Source: Paenibacillus catalpae
GTDB taxonomy: Bacteria > Bacillota > Bacilli > Paenibacillales > Paenibacillaceae
DNA length: 64,000 nt
Direction of reading: 5' to 3'
Assembly (NCBI RefSeq): GCF_900112695.1
Contig: NZ_FOMT01000001.1
Coordinates: forward strand, 1,612,001 to 1,676,000
Positions 8,944-17,972 of the stretch are shown in pieces; positions within the stretch are counted from its first letter, which is position 1, and each line of letters begins with the position of its first letter. A program made the translations under genes and the position numbers. The notes beneath the pieces were generated by a model that searched no databases, had not been told where the DNA came from, and was given only the letters and a program-made list of their open reading frames with translations.

Positions 8944-10377
8944 CTATTCCACATCCGGATTTACATTACATTCTTCAAGCTTTAACAGCTTCGTTTTGTA
9001 CTTCCATTTGTACCCCAGCCATATCGCCAGGAAGAATGGAATGCCGATATAAGACGCCAGCATGAACATCCAGTCTACTTTGCCGTCCGAGAACGCGCTC
9101 ACGCTTTGCCCGACAATAACGATCATACACATGATGCCTGCCAGAATAGGACCATACGGATACCATAAAGAGCGGTAAGGCAGGTCTTCCACTTTATGGC
9201 CTTGTGCTACATAAGCTTTGCGGAAACGGTAATGGCTGATCGCAATTCCCAGCCATGCGATAAAGCCGGACATGCCAGATGCATTGAGAAGCCAGATATA
9301 GACTTGTCCGTCACCGAAGAAGGACGCGAGGAATGCAAGCATGCCAATTGCAGCTGTCGCAAGCAAAGCGTAGACCGGAATGCCGCGTTTGTTCAGCTTC
9401 GAGAAGATCTTGGGAGCCTTGCCTTCCTTCGCTAATACCCAAAGCATGCGGGTCGAAGCGTACATACCCGAGTTGCCTGCCGACAAAACCGAGCTTAAGA
9501 TAACGGCATTCATGACGGATGCTGCGACGCTTAAGCCGGCTTTTTCGAAAATAATCGTAAACGGACTTGCCGCAACGCTGTCATCCGCAAGCGTATCGGT
9601 TGTAAAGGGTATAAGCATCCCTACAACAAAGATCGCCAGGATGTAGAACAGCAGTATTCTCCAGAATACGCTGCGGATCGCGCGGGGTACATTTTCCCGC
9701 GGATTCTCGGACTCCCCTGCTGCAATACCAACAAGCTCCGTTCCCTGGAACGAGAAGCCCGCCGCCATACAGATCCCCAGAACAGCAAGCCAACCACCTG
9801 AAATGGGAGCATCGCCGGCTGTAAAGTTGCTGAAGCCAACAGCGTCACCTTTCCAAATCCCGACGATCATGAGCAGGCCAATTACAATAAATACAATAAC
9901 AGTAATAATCTTGATCATTGCAAACCAATATTCCGATTCCCCGTAACCTTTAACAGACAGCAAGTTAAGACCTACCATCAAGGCAAGAAAAAGCGCGCTC
10001 CATATAAACGATGGACTGTCCGGAAGCCAGAATTTAATAATTAACGTTGCCGCGGACAGCTCTGCTGCTATCGTAATAGCCCAGTTATACCAATAGTTCC
10101 AGCCTAGCGCAAAACCGAAGGATGGATCTACGAATCTTGTTGCATACGTACTGAATGTGCCGGATACCGGCATGTAGGTTGCCATTTCACCAAGGCTTGT
10201 CACCAGGAAATACACCATGATGCCTATAATGAAATAACCTAGCAGCGCACCGCCTGGACCAGCGTCATGAATCGCTCCGCCGCTCGCCAGGAACAGCCCC
10301 GTACCGATTGATCCGCCAAGGGAAATCATCGCCATATGCCTTGCTTTCAGGCCTCTGCGTAACGTGTTCTCTTTCAC
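8944..10377 (-). CDS. lysP: Lysine permease of the amino acid-polyamine-organocation superfamily
   Basis: About 477 residues and roughly 12 membrane helices. The N-terminal motif LKARHMAMISLGGSIGTGLF and the later GWNYWYNWAI and GFSFQGTELVGIAAGESENP are typical of LysP-like H+/amino acid symporters of the AAT family. The lysine riboswitch upstream makes lysine the likely substrate. An upstream TTG at 10443 gives 22 extra residues, but it sits on the riboswitch terminator. GTG at 10377 has AAGGGAGAG nine bases upstream and starts where homologues start, so it is chosen. Transcribed alone, convergent with the DUF11 gene. Confidence 0.88.
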   Translation of the reverse strand: MKENTLRRGLKARHMAMISLGGSIGTGLFLASGGAIHDAGPGGALLGYFIIGIMVYFLVTSLGEMATYMPVSGTFSTYATRFVDPSFGFALGWNYWYNWAITIAAELSAATLIIKFWLPDSPSFIWSALFLALMVGLNLLSVKGYGESEYWFAMIKIITVIVFIVIGLLMIVGIWKGDAVGFSNFTAGDAPISGGWLAVLGICMAAGFSFQGTELVGIAAGESENPRENVPRAIRSVFWRILLFYILAIFVVGMLIPFTTDTLADDSVAASPFTIIFEKAGLSVAASVMNAVILSSVLSAGNSGMYASTRMLWVLAKEGKAPKIFSKLNKRGIPVYALLATAAIGMLAFLASFFGDGQVYIWLLNASGMSGFIAWLGIAISHYRFRKAYVAQGHKVEDLPYRSLWYPYGPILAGIMCMIVIVGQSVSAFSDGKVDWMFMLASYIGIPFFLAIWLGYKWKYKTKLLKLEECNVNPDVE

Positions 10378-10441
10378 GAACTTATACTCTCCCTTATCTA
10401 TTTTTCCATTAGTGTCCCAATAAATAGCCGCCTTAAAACGC

Positions 10442-10482
10442 AAAAAAGCCGCCTTTCTTCACGAAACAAGAAAGACCGCCTT
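10442..10482 (-). terminator. Riboswitch-controlled terminator of lysP
   Basis: On the minus strand a stem of about 16 bp with one G/G mismatch (10468-10482 with 10447-10460) is followed by TTTTTT. It lies between the aptamer and the lysP start, as expected of an expression platform that shuts the gene off when lysine is bound. Confidence 0.85.
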
Positions 10483-10504
10483 ATCTTCCTCACTTTCCAA
10501 ATAT

Positions 10505-10694
10505 CAAGATAGCACAACATATTGCCGATGATTGTAGCAATATGACAGTTCCGTTCCTGTTCGGATACGGCCCCAGCCTGTCACGGTCAGTATACCGGAC
10601 GGCTTCGGCGAGGGTACCTTTCTATCGGGATCGATGGTCTTTACTGGACCTTCCCCGATGTACTCATTAACATCGCAACCTCTACCTCATCTTG
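10505..10694 (-). promoter_or_regulatory. Lysine riboswitch (L-box) of lysP
   Basis: The minus strand carries the L-box conserved blocks in order: GATGAGGTAGAGGTTGCGA and GAGTA, then CGCCGAAG, GGCTGGGG and ACTGTCA. CAAGATG (10688-10694) can pair with TATCTTG (10505-10511) to close P1. A CATATTGC/GCAATATG hairpin forms the P5 arm. Known L-boxes repress lysine synthesis or uptake genes by termination, which fits the terminator that follows. Confidence 0.9.
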
Positions 10695-10736
10695 GTGGAT
10701 GAGGATTTACTATTTAATTTGACTGACAATGTCTTA

Positions 10737-10764
10737 TCATATAGACCTCTGGCTCATAAATCAA
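10737..10764 (-). promoter_or_regulatory. Sigma-A promoter of the lysP leader
   Basis: TTGATT (10759-10764), a 17-bp spacer and TATGAT (10737-10742), about 40 bases ahead of the aptamer. The remaining 10765-10884 holds nothing else I can recognise. Confidence 0.7.
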
Positions 10765-10884
10765 TGGATAAATACGCCAGTTAGCCGTTTTGAACAAATG
10801 ATTAAAGCAGCCACGGAATGTGCCTGCCTCTAGTTTGCAAAATTTCAATTTTATAAGAATCCATGTTGTAATCCGGGTTATGAT

Positions 10885-11778
10885 TTAAAAATCCTTCCGT
10901 CTGATTGCTAACAACCCTGCGGCAAGAAAAATCAGGAAATAAACAGCCGTGTAATATAAAAAAGCATCAGATGGCGGGTTAACGACAGAAAAATAACCCA
11001 AAGAATCTCTGGATGAGAACCCTCCGCCCAAGCTCTTAACCTGGAACAGTTCGGATAACATCCTCTGCTGCAGCGCATCTGTTGGAATAAGGAGACGGAT
11101 CAGTCCTGATACAATCTCGAGTGTATCGGATGCTTTCGTCGTTTCGTCCGTCCGGAACATTCCCGTTGCAATAACCCGGTCAAGCATTGTACCCAGCCAG
11201 CTCATCCCAAACAGCATCACCATTGCAACCCCGTTGCCAAGCGGCGCAAGCCAGCAGGACGCAAACATCGTAAGCGTTACCATTAAGAAAACGGGACTCA
11301 TAAACAAAACAAACGCAGGCCCTATTGTGGACCAGTCAGGATGAGCACCTGCCGCGTAAGTGACAATAACAAGGATAGATACAAATAGAAGAAGAGCATA
11401 GGCGAGACAAAAAGTGACAAATCCAAGCCATCGTCCCATGTACCAGCGTGTTCGCGGAATCGGTCTTGCCAATACGGACTGCAGCACCCCATGCTCCGCT
11501 TCACCCGCAACAGCAGCAACAGAGCTGAAAATTGCCAGAAATCCCGTTGCGATTGATCCAAAGAAGAAACCGATCGAAAGCAAAATAGCGCTTCCTCGGA
11601 AGCGTTCAAGCAAATCATCTAGGCTTATGATGCCGGATTCAGACTGCGCAACAGATGCGCCTACGCTCTGCGCTATAAAATAAAAGGCGATCCAAAACAG
11701 GACCGTTAGCAGCAAAGTCATCAGGGTTACTTTTTTTCGAACAAGCTCTTTCCATGTTAACATCCAAACGGCAATCAT
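10885..11778 (-). CDS. ABC-2 type transporter permease
   Basis: 297 residues with about six membrane helices (WKELVRKKVTLMTLLLTVLFWIA at the start, then ATGFLAIFSSVAAVAGEAEHG). The E-H-G-V-L-Q-S-V-L-A-R-P-I-P segment is the usual amphipathic motif of NosY/YxlG-like ABC-2 permeases. It pairs with the ATPase just upstream, with a 4-bp overlap, to form an export or lipid-handling ABC complex. Last gene of a four-gene unit headed by an ECF sigma factor, so probably made under cell-envelope or antimicrobial-peptide stress. Cargo unknown. Confidence 0.85.
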   Translation of the reverse strand: MIAVWMLTWKELVRKKVTLMTLLLTVLFWIAFYFIAQSVGASVAQSESGIISLDDLLERFRGSAILLSIGFFFGSIATGFLAIFSSVAAVAGEAEHGVLQSVLARPIPRTRWYMGRWLGFVTFCLAYALLLFVSILVIVTYAAGAHPDWSTIGPAFVLFMSPVFLMVTLTMFASCWLAPLGNGVAMVMLFGMSWLGTMLDRVIATGMFRTDETTKASDTLEIVSGLIRLLIPTDALQQRMLSELFQVKSLGGGFSSRDSLGYFSVVNPPSDAFLYYTAVYFLIFLAAGLLAIRRKDF

Positions 11779-12737
11779 CGGTTTTCCCCCCTATGCTCCA
11801 AACCCGATACTGCCTGTAAAAACCATTCGTCCAGGCTAGACTTTACTTTCTGTGTCTCGTATAAAGTCATGCCCTGTTCAATAAGAAGACGGTTAAAATA
11901 ACCAACCTGCTCGTCCTCGGCAAGCCCGGCTTCCAGCCAATGCTCTCCCCATGCCGGCATTTCACTATTCTCCATAGGAACGATATCGACAGCAACGATC
12001 ATCGTTTCGCGAAGCCAGTCCAGCATCTCGGGAGTCATTCCCCCTACTCGGAACCGCCAGCGCGAAGAAGCCCGGAGTACATCCGATACGCGTCCTTCCG
12101 ACAAGATCCGGCCATTGTTCAGCAGAGCTACACGATCGCATAATTGTTCAACGTCCTCCAGTAGATGCGAGTTCAGGAAAATCGTTTTGCCTTCCTTGCG
12201 AAGACGCTGCAGCAGCTCACGCACTTCATGACGGCCAACAGGATCCAGCGCGGAGGCTGGCTCGTCCAGAAATACGATATCCGGATCGTTCAGAAGCGCG
12301 CAGGCGAGACCTAGCCGTTGCTGCATCCCTTTGGAATAACCTTTAATGCGGTCACGTCCCCGCTGTCCGATGCCAACCTCGTCCAGGAGCTGATTGATCC
12401 GGCGTTTTGCGGTCGAGCCCTTCATCCCGCAAAGCTTTGCATGGAACTGCATCGCTTCTTCTCCGCTTAACCATCCGGGATAGCGGAATAATTCCGGTAA
12501 ATAACCGATGCGCCGCCTGGCTTCCACCGATCCCGCAGGTTGGCCAAACACTAACGCTTTCCCGTCCGTTGGCGATGTTAAGCCCACAAGCATTTTGACG
12601 ATGGTGCTTTTACCAGCCCCGTTAGGGCCAAGGAAGCCAAAGGCTTCCCCGGCAGGAATGCGGAGCGTGACATCGTGACAGCCACGTCCGTTCCCGTAGT
12701 TTTTCGTTAAGCTGAATGTTTCGATCGCATAACTCAT
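11775..12737 (-). CDS. ABC transporter ATP-binding protein
   Basis: 320 residues. Walker A GPNGAGKST near residue 40, signature YSKGMQQRLGLA, Walker B DIVFLDEPA, and an H-loop in FLNSHLLEDVEQLC. The C-terminal 90 residues form the extra domain seen in drug/bacitracin exporter ATPases (YxlF and BcrA type). It overlaps the anti-sigma gene upstream and the permease downstream by 4 bp each, so the three are translationally coupled. It would energise the neighbouring ABC-2 permease. Confidence 0.9.
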   Translation of the reverse strand: MSYAIETFSLTKNYGNGRGCHDVTLRIPAGEAFGFLGPNGAGKSTIVKMLVGLTSPTDGKALVFGQPAGSVEARRRIGYLPELFRYPGWLSGEEAMQFHAKLCGMKGSTAKRRINQLLDEVGIGQRGRDRIKGYSKGMQQRLGLACALLNDPDIVFLDEPASALDPVGRHEVRELLQRLRKEGKTIFLNSHLLEDVEQLCDRVALLNNGRILSEGRVSDVLRASSRWRFRVGGMTPEMLDWLRETMIVAVDIVPMENSEMPAWGEHWLEAGLAEDEQVGYFNRLLIEQGMTLYETQKVKSSLDEWFLQAVSGLEHRGENR

Positions 12738-13909
12738 TGGACAATCAATTCCTTCACAATCTTTTCTGCGTCTTCACGTGCTTTAGCATCATACATGGTT
12801 ACATGCTTGACCAAACCTTTTTCCAGCCATGTCGCACTCCAGCCTCCGCCCCAGCTTTCACTGTTTTCGAAGTATACGTCGGTGCCCGCAAGGACCGTCT
12901 TCGTCACTTTTCCGTCCGTAATAATCGGGAAAGGTACTTCTCCCTCGGATATCCGCGTACTTTGCATCAATACGTTTTTCAGGCTTTCCGGCAGAACAGG
13001 GAATCGGATTAAAGCTTCATAGGCATCTTCTGCTTCAATGGCAGGATCTATTTCCAGAACCGGAACCGGAGAAATGTTGACTCCAATATAACGCTCCCTG
13101 TCATCCGAATCTACAAAGCTGTAATCAGCACTAACCCCTTTATCCATTCGAAGTGTAATCGGCTTGCCGTCTACAGAAGCAGGCAGCAATTGCTTCGCTC
13201 CAAGCTTCTTCATTACACCGTTAATCGCATCGACGTCCAGACGGAATGTTAGGGCTTGCCCTTGCTGACCGTTGATCCGAAGCTCGGTTTGCTCGCCAAA
13301 CGGCAGGTTCAGCTTCGCTGGCACCTGAATGCCGTATTGCTCGAGTGCTTGCGCAGCTGTTAACTCAGGATATCCTTCTCCAGTAACCGTCCGTTCGAAT
13401 TTACCGAATTTGTTGCTGGACTCTGCCGATACGTCCGATCCAAAGAAGCCTTCCAATGCCGTCCTGAAATCATCCTCTTGAACGACCGCAATCTGGTTCA
13501 TCTTAAACTTGCCCAAAATTGACGCCAGCGCTTCATTGGTGGACGGGATGGCGATAGCTGCGCAGATAAGGACAGCAGCAGCGGCAACACCCGTTTTCAT
13601 GCCATGCTTTCTCAACCAGCTGCGATTAGGTGCCAGCTTCACCTCACGGCTTTCCTTTTTCTCTACAGCCAGACTCTCTGTAGTCGCATCAAGACCCTCT
13701 GCAGCTACTTGCGACTTGCCGCCTGCTTTATGCTCCGTATCTTCCGCCGTTACCCCTTCTTTCATCCATGCTTCCCAAATTGGAGAGCTTACTTGCTCTT
13801 TAAGCTTGAGCTCCAGCTTCGCCCAGGCTTCATTGGTTTCCTCCGAAGCCGGCAAGTTTAATGGCTTCCGCTCCAAGGCGTCCGTTTTAATGAACGGTTG
13901 ATTTGTCAT
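12734..13909 (-). CDS. Putative transmembrane anti-sigma factor
   Basis: About 391 residues. A cytoplasmic acidic and Lys-rich N-terminal region of roughly 100 residues is followed by one membrane helix (GVAAAAVLICAAIAIP) and a long extracytoplasmic part with no family I recognise. The layout and its place directly after an ECF sigma gene point to an anti-sigma factor. The ATG at 13930 overlaps the sigma gene and has no ribosome site; ATG 13909 has AAGGAGAGG eight bases upstream and is chosen. No zinc-binding HxxxCxxC motif is seen, so it is not a ZAS-type anti-sigma. Confidence 0.7.
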   Translation of the reverse strand: MTNQPFIKTDALERKPLNLPASEETNEAWAKLELKLKEQVSSPIWEAWMKEGVTAEDTEHKAGGKSQVAAEGLDATTESLAVEKKESREVKLAPNRSWLRKHGMKTGVAAAAVLICAAIAIPSTNEALASILGKFKMNQIAVVQEDDFRTALEGFFGSDVSAESSNKFGKFERTVTGEGYPELTAAQALEQYGIQVPAKLNLPFGEQTELRINGQQGQALTFRLDVDAINGVMKKLGAKQLLPASVDGKPITLRMDKGVSADYSFVDSDDRERYIGVNISPVPVLEIDPAIEAEDAYEALIRFPVLPESLKNVLMQSTRISEGEVPFPIITDGKVTKTVLAGTDVYFENSESWGGGWSATWLEKGLVKHVTMYDAKAREDAEKIVKELIVQ

Positions 13910-13922
13910 TTGCTTCCTCTCC

Positions 13923-14456
13923 TTATTCATGCGTCCATTGGTTTTCGTGCTTCAACGCTTGCTTGCGTAATCTTTCTCCCGCCCGCTTAAGCAGCATGCC
14001 TACCTGAGGCTGCTGAACATTTAATTCCTGCGCAATTTCGGAATAACTGTAGCCCGAATACCTCAGCAGCAGCATCTCTCTGTCCCGTTCCGGCAGGGAG
14101 TTCAACCAGCCTTGAACCTGCTCTTCATCCCCCTGCTTGATCACGGCGTGTTCGCCGGATTGGTAGGACTGCGGCTCTGTCATCAACTGCTTTTCCTGAC
14201 GCTGCACCAGCATTCGCTCCCGCGCCTTTTGATCCAAATAATCGTAAGCACTTCTCGTAAGCACGCGATGCAGCCATGCCCCCACGGCTTCCGGAGTTGA
14301 CGGCGGGTTCCTGTACAATTTCAGGAAAACCTCCTGTGCCAAATCTTCGGCGGCTGCCTGATCGCGCAGCAGTGCTGTCAGTTTTCGTATGACGGACGGA
14401 TAATGCTTATGAAATATATGTTTAAACAAATCCGGCGCCGGATCTTGTTTGTTCAT
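13923..14456 (-). CDS. ECF RNA polymerase sigma factor
   Basis: 177 residues. Region 2 (RDQAAAEDLAQEVFLKLYRNP, then GAWLHRVLTRSAYDYL) and region 4 (LPERDREMLLLRYSGYSYSEIAQEL) are clear, with an acidic linker between them. It heads a tight operon with a membrane anti-sigma and an ABC exporter, like the B. subtilis sigY-yxl layout. An ECF-style promoter lies about 70 bp upstream, so it probably activates its own operon. The inducing signal is not evident. Confidence 0.9.
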   Translation of the reverse strand: MNKQDPAPDLFKHIFHKHYPSVIRKLTALLRDQAAAEDLAQEVFLKLYRNPPSTPEAVGAWLHRVLTRSAYDYLDQKARERMLVQRQEKQLMTEPQSYQSGEHAVIKQGDEEQVQGWLNSLPERDREMLLLRYSGYSYSEIAQELNVQQPQVGMLLKRAGERLRKQALKHENQWTHE

Positions 14457-14523
14457 TTGTCCTTTGCCTCCCTACTATTCATTGCCTTCACGCTTGCCCC
14501 GGGCTCAACGTTGACATGTATAA

Positions 14524-14550
14524 GACGGGTCTCAAGTCTAATTTGTAACA
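14524..14550 (-). promoter_or_regulatory. Candidate ECF (autoregulatory) promoter
   Basis: TGTTAC (14545-14550), 17-bp spacer, CGTC (14524-14527), close to the TGWAAC-N16/17-CGTC consensus of Bacillus ECF sigmas, upstream of the ECF gene itself. Confidence 0.5.
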
Positions 14551-14581
14551 CCTTACATTCAGATATTTATAGAATGCCATA

Positions 14582-14639
14582 AAAAAGAATAAAAAGAGAC
14601 TGTACCTTAGCCATCGTGGATGACTTTCGGTATAGTCTC
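14582..14639 (-). terminator. Terminator of metE
   Basis: A long hairpin (GAGACT.TACC against GGTA.AGTCTC) followed on the minus strand by TTTTTATTCTTTTTT, 20 bases after the metE stop. Confidence 0.75.
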
Positions 14640-14658
14640 AGTCTGAACAATCATGTGG

Positions 14659-16947
14659 TTATACGTTTACGGTATGCTTCTCGCGTGCAACCTTGGTGGC
14701 TTCAACCATATTGCGCAAAGACGCGATTGTTTCCTCCTTGCCGCGTGTCTTCAAACCGCAGTCCGGATTAATCCAGAACAGCTTAGGATCAAGCACCTGG
14801 AGCGCGCGGTCGATCATCGTCGTCATTTCCTCAACATCCGGAACCCGCGGGCTATGAATATCATACACGCCTAGACCGATGCCATGTTTGTACGTATTCA
14901 CTTCAAAGCTGTGGATCAATTCGCCGTGACTGCGGGACGTTTCAATCGAGATCACATCGGCGTCCATTGCTTCAATGGAATCAATCATGTCATGGAACTC
15001 GCAATAGCACATATGAGTATGGATTTGCGTTGTATCTTGAACGGTGCAGGTAGTCATCCGGAAAGCTTTAACCGCCCAGTCCAAATAATGCGCCTGCTCT
15101 TCTTCCTTCAGCGGAAGGCCTTCCCGTACGGCTGGCTCATCCACCTGAATCATTCCGATTCCGGCATTCTCAAGAGCTTCAACTTCCTGACGAAGGGCGT
15201 AAGCCAGCTGGTAAGCGATCTGCTCCCGTTCGATGTCATCACGAACAAATGACCAGTTCATAATCGTGATCGGACCGGTAAGCATTCCTTTCACCGGACG
15301 ATTGGTTTTGGATTGCGCATAGACCGTTTCCTCAACAGTCATCGCTTCTTTGAAGGCAACATCACCGAATATTACCGGCGGCTTCACGCAGCGGGAACCA
15401 TAAGATTGTACCCAGCCGTTCTGGGTAAATGCAAAGCCTTCAAGCTTCTCCCCGAAAAACTCAACCATATCCGTCCGTTCAAATTCGCCATGGACGAGAA
15501 CGTCAAGACCAATCTCTTCCTGATAGCTGATCCAGCTGTCAATCTGAGCTTGAATGAAGCTGGAATATTGCTCGTTGTTCCATTCCCCTTTGCGCCACGA
15601 CTGACGTGCTTTGCGCACTTCTGTTGACTGCGGGAAGCTTCCGATCGTAGTCGTCGGGAATAGTGGCAGCTGCCATTTGTGCTGCTGGGCGGCATTCCGC
15701 GCTGCAAACGGAGATTTTCTGGCAGGCTCCTGCGTTTGAATACGTGCCACCGCCGTATGGACGTCTGCACGATTCCGGACATCGGACTGCTCCAAGGTCT
15801 CGAGCGCATGCTTATTCAATGCCAGCTCTTCAGCAACCGAAGCTTCCCCGTTATTTAAAGCTTCCGTAAGCAAGACCAGCTCATCGAGCTTCTCATCCGC
15901 AAAGGCAAGTGCGTTTTTCAGTTCAGGCGGCAGCTTGGATTCCGGCTTTGTTGTAACCGGTACGTGCAGCAGACTGCATGAAGTCTGAACAAGCAGCTTA
16001 TCCGACGAAACAAGTCCTTGCAGCTCTCTAAGCAGAGCAAGCTTCTCGCCAAGCGGGGCTTTCCAGATGCCGCGGCCGTCAATGATGCCAGCTCCAAGCA
16101 CCTTGTCTGCCGGGAAGCCGTATTCACGGACAGCAGACAGATTACCGCGAAGACCATGAACGAAGTCGAGTCCAATACCTTGCACGGGCAGCTTCACAAT
16201 CTCCTTGTATTGCTCGAGTGAACCGAAGTAGGTCTGCAGTAAAAGGTTGAGCTGAGGAACGGCTTCCGCAAGCTTGCCATATAACGTATGCAGCCGTGCT
16301 ACATCATCATTGCTTAGCTTGGTGACGAGTGCCGGTTCATCAATCTGAACCCACTGAACACCTTCTGCCACAAGCTCCTGAAGCACTTGCACATACAGCT
16401 TAAGAAGAATCGAGAGCCATGTGTCTACCTCGGATCTGCCATAACCCTTCGACAGCTTAAGGAACGAAAATGGACCTAGAATAACCGGCTTTCCTTCGAT
16501 TCCGAGCTTCTCTTTTGCCTCGCGGTAAGCTGCAAGCGGTCTATTCTCGGTAAGGACCGGCTCCGCTCCGTAAAGCTCGGGCACGATGTAATGATAGTTC
16601 GTATTGAACCATTTCGTCATTTCACTCGCTGCTGCTTCCTTGGTGCCGCGTGCGACGCCGAAATAGACCGATAGCGGAACTGCACCGCCGTTATAGTTAA
16701 ACCGCTTCGGAATAATTCCGAACATGGCGGCTGTATCAAGCACTTGATCGTAATAGCTGAAGTCATTAACCGGAATGTAGTCAATGCCTTTTTCCTGCTG
16801 CTTGCTAAGATGCTGAAGACGGATTTGCTGAAGCTGCTGATGAAGCTCTGTTTCCTCCAGCTTGCCTGCCCAGAATGCTTCCAGCGCTTTCTTCCATTCG
16901 CGGTTCTCACCGATTCGAGGGTACCCCATTACACTGCTCTTTGCCAT
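14659..16947 (-). CDS. metE: Cobalamin-independent methionine synthase
   Basis: 762 residues, the usual MetE length. It transfers the methyl group of methyltetrahydropteroyl-triglutamate to homocysteine, the last step of methionine synthesis. The N-terminus GYPRIGENREWKKALEAFW and the C-terminal catalytic domain (FPTTTIGSFPQSTEVRKAR, HTHMCYCEF, WINPDCGLKTR) are diagnostic, with the zinc-ligand His and Cys residues in the last two motifs. ATG 16947 is chosen because GAGGAG lies ten bases upstream; the earlier ATG at 16968 reads through that ribosome site. It follows a LysR gene in the same direction, with a palindrome in the gap; no SAM riboswitch or T-box is visible. Confidence 0.96.
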   Translation of the reverse strand: MAKSSVMGYPRIGENREWKKALEAFWAGKLEETELHQQLQQIRLQHLSKQQEKGIDYIPVNDFSYYDQVLDTAAMFGIIPKRFNYNGGAVPLSVYFGVARGTKEAAASEMTKWFNTNYHYIVPELYGAEPVLTENRPLAAYREAKEKLGIEGKPVILGPFSFLKLSKGYGRSEVDTWLSILLKLYVQVLQELVAEGVQWVQIDEPALVTKLSNDDVARLHTLYGKLAEAVPQLNLLLQTYFGSLEQYKEIVKLPVQGIGLDFVHGLRGNLSAVREYGFPADKVLGAGIIDGRGIWKAPLGEKLALLRELQGLVSSDKLLVQTSCSLLHVPVTTKPESKLPPELKNALAFADEKLDELVLLTEALNNGEASVAEELALNKHALETLEQSDVRNRADVHTAVARIQTQEPARKSPFAARNAAQQHKWQLPLFPTTTIGSFPQSTEVRKARQSWRKGEWNNEQYSSFIQAQIDSWISYQEEIGLDVLVHGEFERTDMVEFFGEKLEGFAFTQNGWVQSYGSRCVKPPVIFGDVAFKEAMTVEETVYAQSKTNRPVKGMLTGPITIMNWSFVRDDIEREQIAYQLAYALRQEVEALENAGIGMIQVDEPAVREGLPLKEEEQAHYLDWAVKAFRMTTCTVQDTTQIHTHMCYCEFHDMIDSIEAMDADVISIETSRSHGELIHSFEVNTYKHGIGLGVYDIHSPRVPDVEEMTTMIDRALQVLDPKLFWINPDCGLKTRGKEETIASLRNMVEATKVAREKHTVNV

Positions 16948-17000
16948 CTTGCAACAACTCCTCAACATTTGTTACAAGAAAGATAACATGGTTTCAGAGT

Positions 17001-17025
17001 TATAGTGTAACTGTAAAATACTATA
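17001..17025. promoter_or_regulatory. Candidate LysR operator upstream of metE
   Basis: TATAGT-N13-ACTATA, a 25-bp interrupted palindrome within the 101-bp gap between the LysR gene and metE. A further TAGTTATAG half-site lies at 17028-17036. Streptococcal MetR/MtaR boxes are similar TATAGTT-type palindromes. Confidence 0.5.
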
Positions 17026-17048
17026 TCTAGTTATAGCCAAAAGCTATA

Positions 17049-17957
17049 TCATGGAACCGGCGAGATCGCGTGATGCAAGGCTTCTATATAAGCGGTTCCA
17101 AGCTTGGATAATGCCGTGCTGCGATGGGAAATCCAGCCTACATTAATCGTTTCGTCATTATCAAGCGGTACCGGAATAATCTCATTCCCGTTCAAATCCG
17201 CGCTTAATACACCGGTGGAGATGGTATACCCGTTCAGGCCGATCAGCAGATTAAACAAAGTCGCTCGGTCGTTCACACGAATGCTTTTCTTATGCGATAA
17301 CGTGCTCAGAATCTCCTCTGCGAAGTGGAAGGAGTTATACTCTCCCTGGTCAAAAGACAAATAAGGAAATTCCTCCAGCTGGTCAATTGTTACCTTGGAC
17401 TGCTTCGCCAGCGGATTCTTGATGCTGATGAATATATGCGGCTTTGCCGTAAACAGGCTCGTAAACTGCAAATTCGAGTCCTTTAGCAGCTTGTTAATGA
17501 CTTTGCCATTGAATTCATTCAAATAAAGGATGCCGATCTCGCTTCGCAAGCTCTTCACATCTTCAATAATCTCATAGGTCTTTGTCTCGCGCAGGGACAG
17601 CTCATACTCATCCTGCCCGTATTCCTGCACGAGACTGACAAAGGCATTAACCGCAAATGCATAGTGCTGCGTCGATACGGAAAAATGCTGCGGTGACGGC
17701 TTCGCGTTCAAATACCGGTTTTCCAGCAGCTCGGCCTGCTCCACCACCTGACGGGCGTAGCTAAGAAACTCCACTCCCTCCTTGGAGAGAGCAATTCCTT
17801 TATTGGAGCGCTCAAATATCGCGAGCTGCAGCTCCTCTTCCAGATCCTTAATCGCATTCGAAAGCGTAGGCTGTGAGATAAACAGCCGCTTGGCCGCTTC
17901 ATTGATGGAGCCGCGGCTTGCGACCTCGATGATGTATTTTAATTGCTGCAGTGTCAA
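17049..17957 (-). CDS. LysR-family transcriptional regulator, probable metE activator
   Basis: 302 residues with a TTG start behind GGAGGAACAGCA. The winged helix-turn-helix is residues 1-60 (QQLKYIIEVASRGSINEAAK, then ISQPTLSNAIKDLEEEL). The remainder is the periplasmic-binding-like effector domain. It lies directly before metE in the same direction with a palindromic site between them. In lactic acid bacteria and streptococci, LysR proteins of this kind (MetR/MtaR, CmbR) control methionine and cysteine genes; I infer the same here. The effector is unknown. Confidence 0.8.
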   Translation of the reverse strand: MTLQQLKYIIEVASRGSINEAAKRLFISQPTLSNAIKDLEEELQLAIFERSNKGIALSKEGVEFLSYARQVVEQAELLENRYLNAKPSPQHFSVSTQHYAFAVNAFVSLVQEYGQDEYELSLRETKTYEIIEDVKSLRSEIGILYLNEFNGKVINKLLKDSNLQFTSLFTAKPHIFISIKNPLAKQSKVTIDQLEEFPYLSFDQGEYNSFHFAEEILSTLSHKKSIRVNDRATLFNLLIGLNGYTISTGVLSADLNGNEIIPVPLDNDETINVGWISHRSTALSKLGTAYIEALHHAISPVP

Positions 17958-17972
17958 TGCTGTTCCTCCTTC

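Noticed and set aside
14583-14658. Riboswitch candidate near metE 3' end
   Set aside because: The structure is downstream of the metE stop and ends in a T run, so it is a terminator.
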